A stretch of DNA of 10,084 nucleotides from Candidatus Tayloriibacteriota bacterium (GTDB lineage: Bacteria > Patescibacteriota > Minisyncoccia > Phycocordibacterales > PALSA-1337). The DNA is taken from the NCBI GenBank assembly GCA_026395095.1, contig JAPLZI010000061.1:16904-26987 (forward strand), written 5' to 3'. Each line of letters starts with the position of its first letter. Position 1 is the stretch's first letter. The position numbers were made by a program, and so were the translations under genes. The notes under the pieces are model-generated. The model worked only from the letters and a program-made list of their open reading frames with translations, was not told where the DNA came from and ran no database searches. Below are positions 1 to 8,600 of the stretch, piece after piece.

Positions 1-1854
1 CTTCGCTTGGCTGCTTATGCTCGAGTGAATGATTTCGTCATGATCGAAACCCCCTACGCCAAGGTCAAAGACGGCAAAATCACCAAGGAGATCATATACA
101 TGAATGCTCTTGAAGAAGAGAATTTCCGCATCGCCCATGCCGCAACCCCTCGTGCTGATGATGGCACGCTTTTGGATGAGGACATCGAAGTCCGCCAAAA
201 CGGCAAGCCGACTCTCGCCAAGAAAAACGAAGTTGACTATATAGATGTAGCCACGAATCAATCATTCTCTGTCGCGACATCCCTCATTCCTTTTGTAAAC
301 CATGATGACGCTAACCGTGCGCTGATGGGATCGAACATGTATAAGCAAGCCACTCCTTGTCTCGTGCCGGAGGCACCTTTCGTCGCCACCGGGATGGAGG
401 CCAAGGCAATTCTCGATACTGGCCGTGTCATCGTCGCTCCAGAAGATGGCGAGATTGTCGCAGTCGATGCCAAGAAAATCATTTTCCACGGCAAGAAGAG
501 CGGCAAGAAACATGAATACAAGATGATACTTTTCCAGCGAACGAACGGCTTTACAGCATTCCATCAGCGCCCTGTAGTTTCTGTCGGCGATGTGGTGAAG
601 AAGGGAAGCATTCTCGCTGATACATCCACATCAGATGGCGGTCAGATTGCCCTCGGTCACAATGCTCTTGTTGCATTCATGTCATGGTCAGGAAATAACT
701 ACGAGGACGCTATCATCCTATCCGAGCGCGTCGTCAAGAATTCAAAGTGGAGTTCTATCCACATCGAGGAATTCGTCGTTAATGTCCGCGAAACCAAGCT
801 CGGTCCGGAAGTTACGACTTGCGATATACCGAATGTTGGTGAAGCCAAACTTAAGAATCTAACTGAAGAGGGAATTGTTCGTATTGGAGCCGAGGTCCGC
901 CCGGGAGATATTCTCGTCGGCAAGATTTCGCCCAAGGGTGAAACACAGCTCACTCCAGAGGAACGCCTGCTTCGTTCGATCTTCGGCGAGAAGGCTCGCG
1001 ATGTTAAGGATACTTCGAAGAGGATGGAAAACGGCAAGCGCGGCCGTGTCATTTCCGTGAAGATTTTCTCGCGCGAACATGGCGACAAACTCGAGAGCGG
1101 CATCATAAAGAAGATATATATAGAAGTCGCTGAAGTCAGGAATGTTTCGGTCGGTGACAAGATGGCCGGACGCCACGGTAACAAGGGTGTCATCTCGAAG
1201 ATCCTTCCTGAAGAGGATATGCCGTACATGGAAGATGGCCGACCTATAGATGTCATCTTGACTCCGCTCGGTGTGCCGTCCCGTATGAACCTCGGCCAGA
1301 TCCTCGAGCTTCACCTCGGTATGGCGGCTAGCACTCTAGGCTATCAGGCTATCGTTCCTCCTTTTGCCGGTGCCACAGATGCAGAGATCAAAGAAGAGTT
1401 GGTCAAGGCCGGCTTCGATGCTACAGGAAAAATGAAACTCCGCGACGGTCGTACAGGCGAACACTTCGCTGCGCCTATCGCAGTCGGATACATGTATATT
1501 CTGAAGCTTCACCACATGGTGGAAGACAAGATCCATATGCGTTCGATCGGTCCTTATTCTCTCATCACTCAACAGCCACTCGGCGGTAAGGCACAAGGCG
1601 GAGGTCAGCGCTTCGGAGAAATGGAAGTCTGGGCTTTGCTCGGTCACGGCGCGGCGCATACTCTGCGCGAGATCCTCACAGTCAAGTCAGACGATATTCT
1701 CGGCCGTTCGGCAACATTCGACGCGATAGTGAAGGGCGAGAAGATGCGACCCCCGAACTTGCCGGCTTCATTCAATGTGCTTCTAAAGACTTTGCGTGGC
1801 TTGGCGCTGAATGTCGAACTTGTTACCAGACCAGTCACGACTAATGAAGAATAA
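1..1854 (+). CDS. rpoB: RNA polymerase beta subunit, C-terminal half (5' end outside window)
   Basis: Beta subunit of DNA-dependent RNA polymerase, which with beta-prime forms the catalytic cleft. The frame is open from base 1, so the gene continues upstream; TTG at 7 is an internal Leu codon, not a start. By comparison with E. coli, the window begins just after rifampicin cluster II, so about the last 617 residues are present. Landmarks in order: [13 protein letters not shown] (301-339); the [12 protein letters not shown] segment (from about 697); [12 protein letters not shown] (1153-1188), whose two Lys match E. coli K1065 and K1073 near the initiating nucleotide; [12 protein letters not shown] (from about 1264); QQPLGGKAQ and [12 protein letters not shown] (about 1570-1638), the C-terminal clamp anchor; and [20 protein letters not shown] near the end. 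The region after GDKMAGRHG is compact, without the large inserts of Proteobacteria. The usual [11 protein letters not shown] reads [11 protein letters not shown] here. It ends in TAA, 4 nt before the likely rpoC start, so the two are surely one operon. The family call is essentially certain. Confidence 0.98.
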   Translation, partial: [617 protein letters not shown]

Positions 1855-1858
1855 TAAT

Positions 1859-4800
1859 ATGACCATGCAAACAATAACCACAAAAAAGCAGATGGACCCG
1901 TTTCACTTCGATCAGGTGAAGCTGTCGCTGGCGTCGCCGGACAAGATCCTAGAATGGTCATATGGTGAAGTCACAAAGCCGGAAACGATCAACTCCCGCA
2001 CTCAACGATCCGAAAAGAGCGGCCTCTTCGATGAGCGCATCTTCGGTCCAGACCGTGACTATGAATGTTACTGCGGCAAATACCGCGGCATCCGCTACAA
2101 GGGTCTCGTTTGTGAAAAATGTGGCGTCGAGATAACTCGTTCGATAGTTCGCCGCGAACGCATGGGCCACATCGAGCTTGCTACGCCAGTTTCGCATATC
2201 TGGTTCCTCCGTTCTGTGCCGTCGCGCATAGGTCTCATTCTAGGCATGACTACTGCTGATCTCGAGAAAGTCGTTTACTTTGCCGGTTATATGGTCGTCA
2301 AAATCCAGGAAAACGAAAAGGCCAAATTCCTAAAAGAACTCGACGCAGAATATAAGAACAAGGTCAAAACCTCGCAGGATGATAAGACCAAGGAGGCTCT
2401 AAAGGAACTACTTTTGTCCGCCCGCCGCGAGATCGAATCGCTCGTTCCCGGGTTTGTCATGGACGAAGTCACATATCACAAATACGCAGTCAAATACGGC
2501 GCTTTCTTCGAAGCCACTATCGGCGCCGAGGCAATATTCGACATTTTGAAGAAGATCGATCTGCCGAAACTTCAGATAGAGATTGAGAAAGCTTATGAAG
2601 ATTGCGGTTCTGCCGATCGCGAGAAACTCGCAAAGAGATTGTCGCTAGTGAAGCAGATGATCAAGGCAAAAGTCCGCCCAGAATGGATGTTCCTCATAAG
2701 GATTCCAGTTATTCCTCCGGGTCTGCGCCCGATGGTTGCTCTCGATGGTGGCCGTTATGCCACATCCGATGTTAACGACCTTTATCGTCGTGTCATCAAC
2801 CGCAACAATCGTTTACTCAAGCTCAAGGAGATCAACGCCCCAGAAGTCATTCTCCGCAATGAAAAGCGTATTCTTCAGGAAGCCGTTGACGCTCTCATAG
2901 ACAACTCCATCCGCCATAGCTCGTCCGCTGGTGCTGCCGCTCTCGCCCGCGAGAAGCGCGCATTGAAGTCTCTTTCAGATAGCTTGAAATCAAAGCGTGG
3001 TCTCTTCCGTCAAAACCTTCTCGGTAAGCGCGTGGACTATTCGGGCCGTTCAGTGATCGTCGTCGGTCCAGAACTCAAACTCAACCAATGTGGATTGCCG
3101 AAACATATGGCTCTGGAACTTTTCCGGCCGTTCGTTATTTCAGGACTTTTGAAGAGGGAACTAGCTTACAATATTCGCGGTGCAAATCGCCTCATAGATG
3201 ATGGATCCAAGGAAGTTTGGGAGATTTTGGAGCAGGTCATATATGGTAAATATGTGCTTTTGAACCGCGCTCCGACTCTCCACCGCCTCGGTATTCAGGC
3301 ATTCAAGCCGATCTTGATCGAGGGTAATGCCATCCAAGTTCACCCACTCGTCTGTACGGCTTTTAACGCTGACTTCGATGGTGACCAGATGGCCGTCCAC
3401 GTTCCTCTCTCCGAGGAAGCCCAGATGGAGGCCCGAGAAATCATGGCTTCTGACAAGAACGTCCTTAAGCCTGGTAACAACGATCCGACCGTCGCGGCAA
3501 AAATGCTTGATATAGTTCTCGGTTGTTTCTGGGTCACAAAGATAAATCAGGGTGCCTTGGGTGAGGGCAAGATCTTCGAGGGACCAACGGCCGCCATTCA
3601 GGCCTATTCATTCAAGTCCATCGACTTGCGTGCCAAAGTAAAACTCCTCGCACCAAGCCGCAAGAAGTATGCTCATTTTGGGGGCAAACTTTTCGAGACG
3701 ACAGTTGGCCGCATTCTCATGAATGATGTTCTGCCTGAAGATTATCCATTCATCAACGAAGAAATCGGCCGTAAGAAACTTTCGGCTATCATCGATGACA
3801 TGATCAATCTACATGGTGCTGATAATATCGCGCCGATCCTCGATCGCATCAAGACCTTCGGTTTCGGTTATGCTACGCATTCAGGTACTACATGGGGCAT
3901 CGATGACATCATGATCCCTGCATCGAAATTCGATATCATCAAGAAAGCCAAAGTTCTCGCGGAAACTGTTTCCAGCCAATTCAATGAAGGGCTTCTCACG
4001 GAAGAAGAGCGCATAAGGAATCATGTCGAGGTCTGGCAGGGTGCCAAGGGCGAGGTAGAGAAATCTATTCCAGCGTCGCTCGACAGGATGGGTCCAGTCT
4101 ACGATATGGTTACTTCCGGTGCCCGTGGTTCGCTATCACAGATCACGCAAATGGCAGGTATGAAAGGCCTTATCTCATCGGTTTCCGGCGAGACCATCGA
4201 ATTTCCGATTCTCTCCTGTGCCAAGGAAGGTCTGACGCCTATTGAATATTTCATCACTACTCACGGATCTCGCAAGGGTTTGACTGACACGGCTCTCAAC
4301 ACCGCTAAGGCAGGATATCTCACTCGCAAGCTCTTCGTCGTCGCGCAGGATGTTGTCGTCTCTGAAGATGATTGCGGCACGAAGGACTCTATAACGATAT
4401 ATCGCCAGACGGCTTCAGGCATGAATATTCCTCTATCGAAGAATATTCGAGGCAGGATCATCGCCGTCGATATTAGTTCCGCTGATGGCAAGATTGCCTT
4501 TAAGAAAGGACATCTCCTCTCAAAGTCTGATGCGCAAAAGATCGAGGAAAGCGGAATAAATGAAGTCAAAGTTCGTTCGCCTCTGTCATGTAAAACTATT
4601 CGTGGAGTATGTGCACAGTGTTACGGACTCGATCTCGGTCGCAACGAGCTCGTAGGTCTAGGCGAAGCTGTGGGTACGATCGCCGCACAAGCTATCGGAG
4701 AACCTGGAACACAGCTCACTATGAGAACATTCCACGCCGGTGGTACTGCTTCGGCTGGTGGGGATATCACTATGGGTCTGCCTCGCGTCGAGGAAGTTTT

Positions 4801-5551
4801 CGAAAAGCGTACGCCGAAGATTCCTGCGGTTGTTGCGACAGTAAACGGCGTGATCTCCGAGACCAAGGATCTTGGAAAAGAAAAGATTATCAAAGTTCTT
4901 CCGGATATCGAGGATACAGGCAAAGTCGCAAAGACTCCGAAGAAAGCAACTGAAGTCGAATACACATTCTCGCATCGCCGCACGATCCTAGTGAAGTCCG
5001 GAGATCGGGTCAAGAAGGGCGAGCTTCTCACTGATGGTTCTGCGGATATTGATGAAGTTTTCGAATATGGTGGGGAAGAGCGCGCCAAGGAATATGTGAT
5101 CATCGAAGTCGGCAAGATCTATGAACTTCAAGGTGAAACTGTGTCGCGAAAGCACATTGAGCTCATCGTGAAGCAGATGTTCTCGCGCCGCAGGGTTACT
5201 GATGGTGGAGATACGAATCTCACGGAAGGGATGATTGTAGACGACATCCAGCTGGATGAAGAGAATACTATAGCCAAGAATGAGGGAAAGGCTCCGGCGA
5301 AAGCGGAAAGGTTGGTGATGGGTATTACGGAAACATCGCTGTCTCGCAAGAGTTTCTTGTCGGCGGCTTCGTTCCAGCACACTACTCGTGTTCTTATCGC
5401 AAATGCTGTTCGTGGTGCAAGCGATGATCTCTCGGGACTTATGGAAAATGTGATTATCGGCAGGCTGGTTCCGGCTGGTTCTGGCTTCCCGGGTTCGCCA
5501 AAGAAGAAGATGCTAGATGATGCTTTTGGGACAGGGGAGGAGAAGAAGTAG
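1859..5551 (+). CDS. rpoC: RNA polymerase beta-prime subunit (complete)
   Basis: Catalytic, Mg-binding subunit of RNA polymerase, 1,230 residues from ATG 1859. That is close to E. coli beta-prime minus its ~190-residue trigger-loop insert, which is absent here. Visible landmarks: N-terminal zinc ribbon Cys70, 72, 85, 88 (the same numbers as in E. coli, which supports this start); clamp helices ending in LDGGRYATSDVNDLYRRVINRNNR; rudder and switch 2 (about residues 349-400, altered, see findings); active-site NADFDGDQMAVH (3365-3400) with Asp505, 507, 509; bridge helix (about 4262-4351); second zinc site Cys839, 911, 918, 921; trigger loop MRTFHAGG with His959; and a C-terminal clamp segment ending GTGEEKK. 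Other in-frame starts are ATG 1844 (overlapping rpoB by 11 nt), ATG 1865 and ATG 1811. Only a weak GAAGA precedes 1859, so the exact start is uncertain by a few codons. The stop is TAG 5549-5551. It is translated just after rpoB in a shared operon. Confidence 0.97.
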   Translation: MTMQTITTKKQMDPFHFDQVKLSLASPDKILEWSYGEVTKPETINSRTQRSEKSGLFDERIFGPDRDYECYCGKYRGIRYKGLVCEKCGVEITRSIVRRERMGHIELATPVSHIWFLRSVPSRIGLILGMTTADLEKVVYFAGYMVVKIQENEKAKFLKELDAEYKNKVKTSQDDKTKEALKELLLSARREIESLVPGFVMDEVTYHKYAVKYGAFFEATIGAEAIFDILKKIDLPKLQIEIEKAYEDCGSADREKLAKRLSLVKQMIKAKVRPEWMFLIRIPVIPPGLRPMVALDGGRYATSDVNDLYRRVINRNNRLLKLKEINAPEVILRNEKRILQEAVDALIDNSIRHSSSAGAAALAREKRALKSLSDSLKSKRGLFRQNLLGKRVDYSGRSVIVVGPELKLNQCGLPKHMALELFRPFVISGLLKRELAYNIRGANRLIDDGSKEVWEILEQVIYGKYVLLNRAPTLHRLGIQAFKPILIEGNAIQVHPLVCTAFNADFDGDQMAVHVPLSEEAQMEAREIMASDKNVLKPGNNDPTVAAKMLDIVLGCFWVTKINQGALGEGKIFEGPTAAIQAYSFKSIDLRAKVKLLAPSRKKYAHFGGKLFETTVGRILMNDVLPEDYPFINEEIGRKKLSAIIDDMINLHGADNIAPILDRIKTFGFGYATHSGTTWGIDDIMIPASKFDIIKKAKVLAETVSSQFNEGLLTEEERIRNHVEVWQGAKGEVEKSIPASLDRMGPVYDMVTSGARGSLSQITQMAGMKGLISSVSGETIEFPILSCAKEGLTPIEYFITTHGSRKGLTDTALNTAKAGYLTRKLFVVAQDVVVSEDDCGTKDSITIYRQTASGMNIPLSKNIRGRIIAVDISSADGKIAFKKGHLLSKSDAQKIEESGINEVKVRSPLSCKTIRGVCAQCYGLDLGRNELVGLGEAVGTIAAQAIGEPGTQLTMRTFHAGGTASAGGDITMGLPRVEEVFEKRTPKIPAVVATVNGVISETKDLGKEKIIKVLPDIEDTGKVAKTPKKATEVEYTFSHRRTILVKSGDRVKKGELLTDGSADIDEVFEYGGEERAKEYVIIEVGKIYELQGETVSRKHIELIVKQMFSRRRVTDGGDTNLTEGMIVDDIQLDEENTIAKNEGKAPAKAERLVMGITETSLSRKSFLSAASFQHTTRVLIANAVRGASDDLSGLMENVIIGRLVPAGSGFPGSPKKKMLDDAFGTGEEKK

Positions 5552-5590
5552 TTATCCCCAACGAAACTCCACCTAACAACCACTCCACCA

Positions 5591-5599
5591 TGGTATTAT
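5591..5599 (+). promoter_or_regulatory. Extended -10 promoter for a leaderless mRNA
   Basis: In the 55-bp rpoC-downstream gap, TGG followed by TATTAT (hexamer 5594-5599) fits an extended -10 element (TGn-TATAAT). Exactly 7 nt separate its last T from ATG 5607, the normal distance from a -10 box to the transcription start, so the mRNA would begin at or within a base of the start codon. No purine-rich Shine-Dalgarno lies upstream of the ATG, and no TTGACA-like -35 lies 16-18 bp upstream, which an extended -10 can do without. The element and spacing are seen; the leaderless transcript is inferred. Confidence 0.55.
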
Positions 5600-5606
5600 A
5601 TGGCTA

Positions 5607-5687
5607 ATGAGCCGGCTAAAGACAAGCTACGGAGTAGTTGTAATCATAGGAATACTGCTTGTTTCTTCGTCTCAATTCACATATGCA
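5607..5687 (+). other. Signal peptide of the giant repeat protein
   Basis: The first 27 residues form an export signal: a basic N-region with Arg3 and Lys5, a hydrophobic core from about Tyr8 to Val19 (GVVVIIGILLV), and a polar C-region ending in T-Y-A before Glu28, the likely signal-peptidase I cut. There is no lipobox Cys, so it is not a lipoprotein. The hydrophobic core could instead serve as an uncleaved membrane anchor. Export is well supported; the cleavage site is inferred. Confidence 0.8.
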
Positions 5688-8600
5688 GAGAGTGTAACTT
5701 CCTCCCCATCACTCTGGGAGAGAATAGTCTCATTTTTTGACTTTTCCTCCACCCCTGCAGCCACGATAGCTTCACCAACCTTCCTAACTAAACAAGCTAC
5801 CACCACCGTAACCAAACCCACCACTCCATCTACAGCAACACTCCCACCTTACTCACCAGAAACCCAGACTTACACTAAAACCGAAGTACAGACACTCATA
5901 AACCAAGCCATATCATCTGCATTGGCTAGATTCAGACAGACTCTACCCATCCAGGAGTCTAGTATCGTATCCCAGAACACTCCATACCAGAGTACCACTC
6001 AACCCACAGACTCTCCCTCCTACCAATCCATAGCTGCAGTAGGACAGACCATGTCCACAGGCTCTGGTCTATCAGAGTTACGCTCTGATATCACTTCAGG
6101 CAAAATATCGATATCTGACGGTACCATAACCGACTCATCATTCTCTGGGGCTGCGACAATTACTTCTGGAACAGCCTTATTAAGTACGCTTACTACAACA
6201 GGAGACATAAACATATCAGATGGATCATCTTATAAATACAACGATGCCAATGTCATAACAGCTTCTACAACTATATATAACTACTTCTTCGGTGGAGCAG
6301 GTAATCGGACTATGACTGGCTGGATGAATACTGTTGTGGGATATGACGCTCTGCTTGTAAATACAACTGGCTATGAAAACTCCATTTTAGGCTATCAGGC
6401 TATGGAATCAAACACTACAGGTTCTGCAAATGTTGCAATAGGAGCATGGTCGCTTGCAAACAACACTACAGGTAATGCAAATTCAGCTATAGGCTGGGCT
6501 TCTCTTTTGAGTAATACTACAGGTAGTGGCAATACCGCCCAAGGTAAGGGTGTATTTTGGTCTAATACGACAGGTAGTGATAACACAGCCATAGGAGTGA
6601 ACGGTATGTGGTCTAATACCACTGGTAGTAATAATGTCGCACTTGGTAATTATGCACTCAACTCCAATCAGTCCGCTACCTCCACGACAGCTATAGGATT
6701 TTCAGCTGCCAGAGGCACAGGAAATTATAGTAACCAAAATGGGGTTTATGTAGGAGGGTATTCAGGATATAGCGTACAAACTGGCTCAAACAACAACACC
6801 TTCCTTGGCTCTTACAGCGGTTACAACACTACAACAGGTGCCAATAACATCGTCATCGGTTACAACGTCTACACTCCGTCTGCCACTTCTGTTAGTACAT
6901 TGAATATCGGCAATCTTATTTTCGGTACAGGAATTGATGGTCAGAGCACCACGCTTTCATCAGGCGGCATCGGTATCGGTACAACCACCCCATACGCAAA
7001 GTTTTCTATCACAGGGAACAACACTGCCTCCACAACTCTCGCAATTAGACCTGTCTCTGGCCAGACTGCAAACATTCTTGATATTTACAATACGAATGGA
7101 ACATTGGGCACGGTAATTAATTCTAGCGGAAATGTTGGAATTGGGAGCACTTCACCCGCATATAAGCTCGATATTGAAACAAACGAACCCGGAACTATTT
7201 TAAATGGAAATAGTGCACAGTTGTATATAAGGCACTCAGCTGCAGCGGCATATCCCTATGCAGGTATACAGATTGATCATTACAATTCTAGTACAGGCAA
7301 TCACGGCGGAAGCTTTATTGGGTTTACTGATAACGGTGCTGGTAATGCAGTTCTTCAATTTGATTCAACCAGTAATACCACGACCGACGGTAATCTACAA
7401 CTTACTAATCAAACTACAAATGGTAATCTCCTTCTGGGAACAAATTCATTAGAAAGAATGCGAATCACAAGCTCTGGTTTTGTTGGAATAGGCTCAAGTA
7501 CCCCCTGGGGACTGCTCTCAGTGAACCCAACCGCCCTAGGCTCAGGTGTCCCAGAATTCGTAGTCGGCTCATCCACCGCGACGCACTTTATTGTGAATGG
7601 GGCGGGGAATGTAGGAGTAGGAATAACATCTCCTGCTGCTAAATTACATATAAAATCGGCTAGTCCAACCATGTATTTCAGTGAAAATACAGCAACTCTA
7701 AATGATACCAGCCAGCAAACAAGCATACTATTCAATCACTCAACTACAGCTGGATATGCAACAGGGATATTTAGTAAGGCAGCAGGTTATTACAACAGGG
7801 GTCAGATAATGATCGCTGCAAATAACACTTCGAGTGACACCGCCAATGTAACCACCGCTGATGTAAACATAACTGCAGCACCAGGTACTACGGATTTGTA
7901 TAAAACCATCACGCTTAATAGTAATTCACTTTCGTATATAAGTCAGACTGCTAACTCAGGTAGTCTTCCGTTCTATTTCAATCACGGTGCAGGCGTGGCA
8001 AAAGTTTCTTTGTATAGTGTGGCAGACGGATCTTTTGGCGTGGGAGACTTCAGAGTTGCAATAAATAACGGATTAAATAGCACTGCCGTTTCGACCAGTG
8101 ACACAAAATTTATTATTAATTCATCAGGCTCTGTCGGCATCGGAACGACTTCACCTTCTACGCTCCTGTCGGTTGGGGGTAATGTATTTATCGGTGCTGC
8201 AACGGCGGGTGGAACGCTAGGTAAGCTGGGTATCGGAACATCTTCTCCTAGCTCGATGCTCGATATTATTACAGCTGCTGCGAATACAAGGTCGGTACAG
8301 ATTACAGATACAACTCGAACCGCTCCATACTTCTATATACAATCAGGCGACGATAGCTTCCTCAAGATAGCTCGCGGTAATAGCCAGACGGCAGGAGTAA
8401 CCTTGGTCGGAGGTACGAACTACAAGGGTTTGCAATCGAGTGGTGGATTGTCGTTTTATACATCTTCATCTATTGATACTGCTGGTAATGGTACTGAGGC
8501 GATGACGATTACGAGTGGGGGCAACATCGGCATCGGGACGACCTCGCCTTACACTTCTCTTGCTGTCGCTGGAGCAACTGGTGTGTTGGCAAATATATTT

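Noticed and set aside
699..1256. Long minus-strand open frame inside rpoB, and others inside rpoC (for example 4621-5115)
   Set aside because: These are shadows of conserved plus-strand coding; their translations show no recognisable domain.
1811..1858. Longer rpoC start at ATG 1811 or 1844
   Set aside because: Both lie in rpoB coding sequence and add residues unlike known RpoC N-termini; from 1859 the zinc-ribbon Cys numbers match E. coli exactly. ATG 1844 cannot be fully excluded.
5590..5607. ATG at 5590 or 5600 as start of the downstream gene
   Set aside because: ATG 5590 meets a stop after five codons and ATG 5600 is in another frame that gives no signal peptide or repeats; only 5607 opens the long frame.
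6070..6090. Perfect 8-bp inverted repeat with 5-nt loop (TATCAGAG/CTCTGATA), and another at 10013-10033 (AGGTTATC/GATAACCT)
   Set aside because: Both lie in coding sequence without a T run, and about one such repeat is expected by chance in 10 kb; too weak to call a terminator or recombination site.
6395..6622. Open minus-strand frame opposite array A, and similar ones at 9398-9637 and 8927-9208
   Set aside because: They mirror the plus-strand repeats (same periodicity in reverse complement) and lack credible starts or ribosome sites; the plus frame explains the DNA.
6327..6683. Array A as a CRISPR array or phase-variable tandem repeat
   Set aside because: The 51-nt units code in frame and differ at many bases; there are no identical repeats with unique spacers and no short homopolymer or identical tract for slippage.
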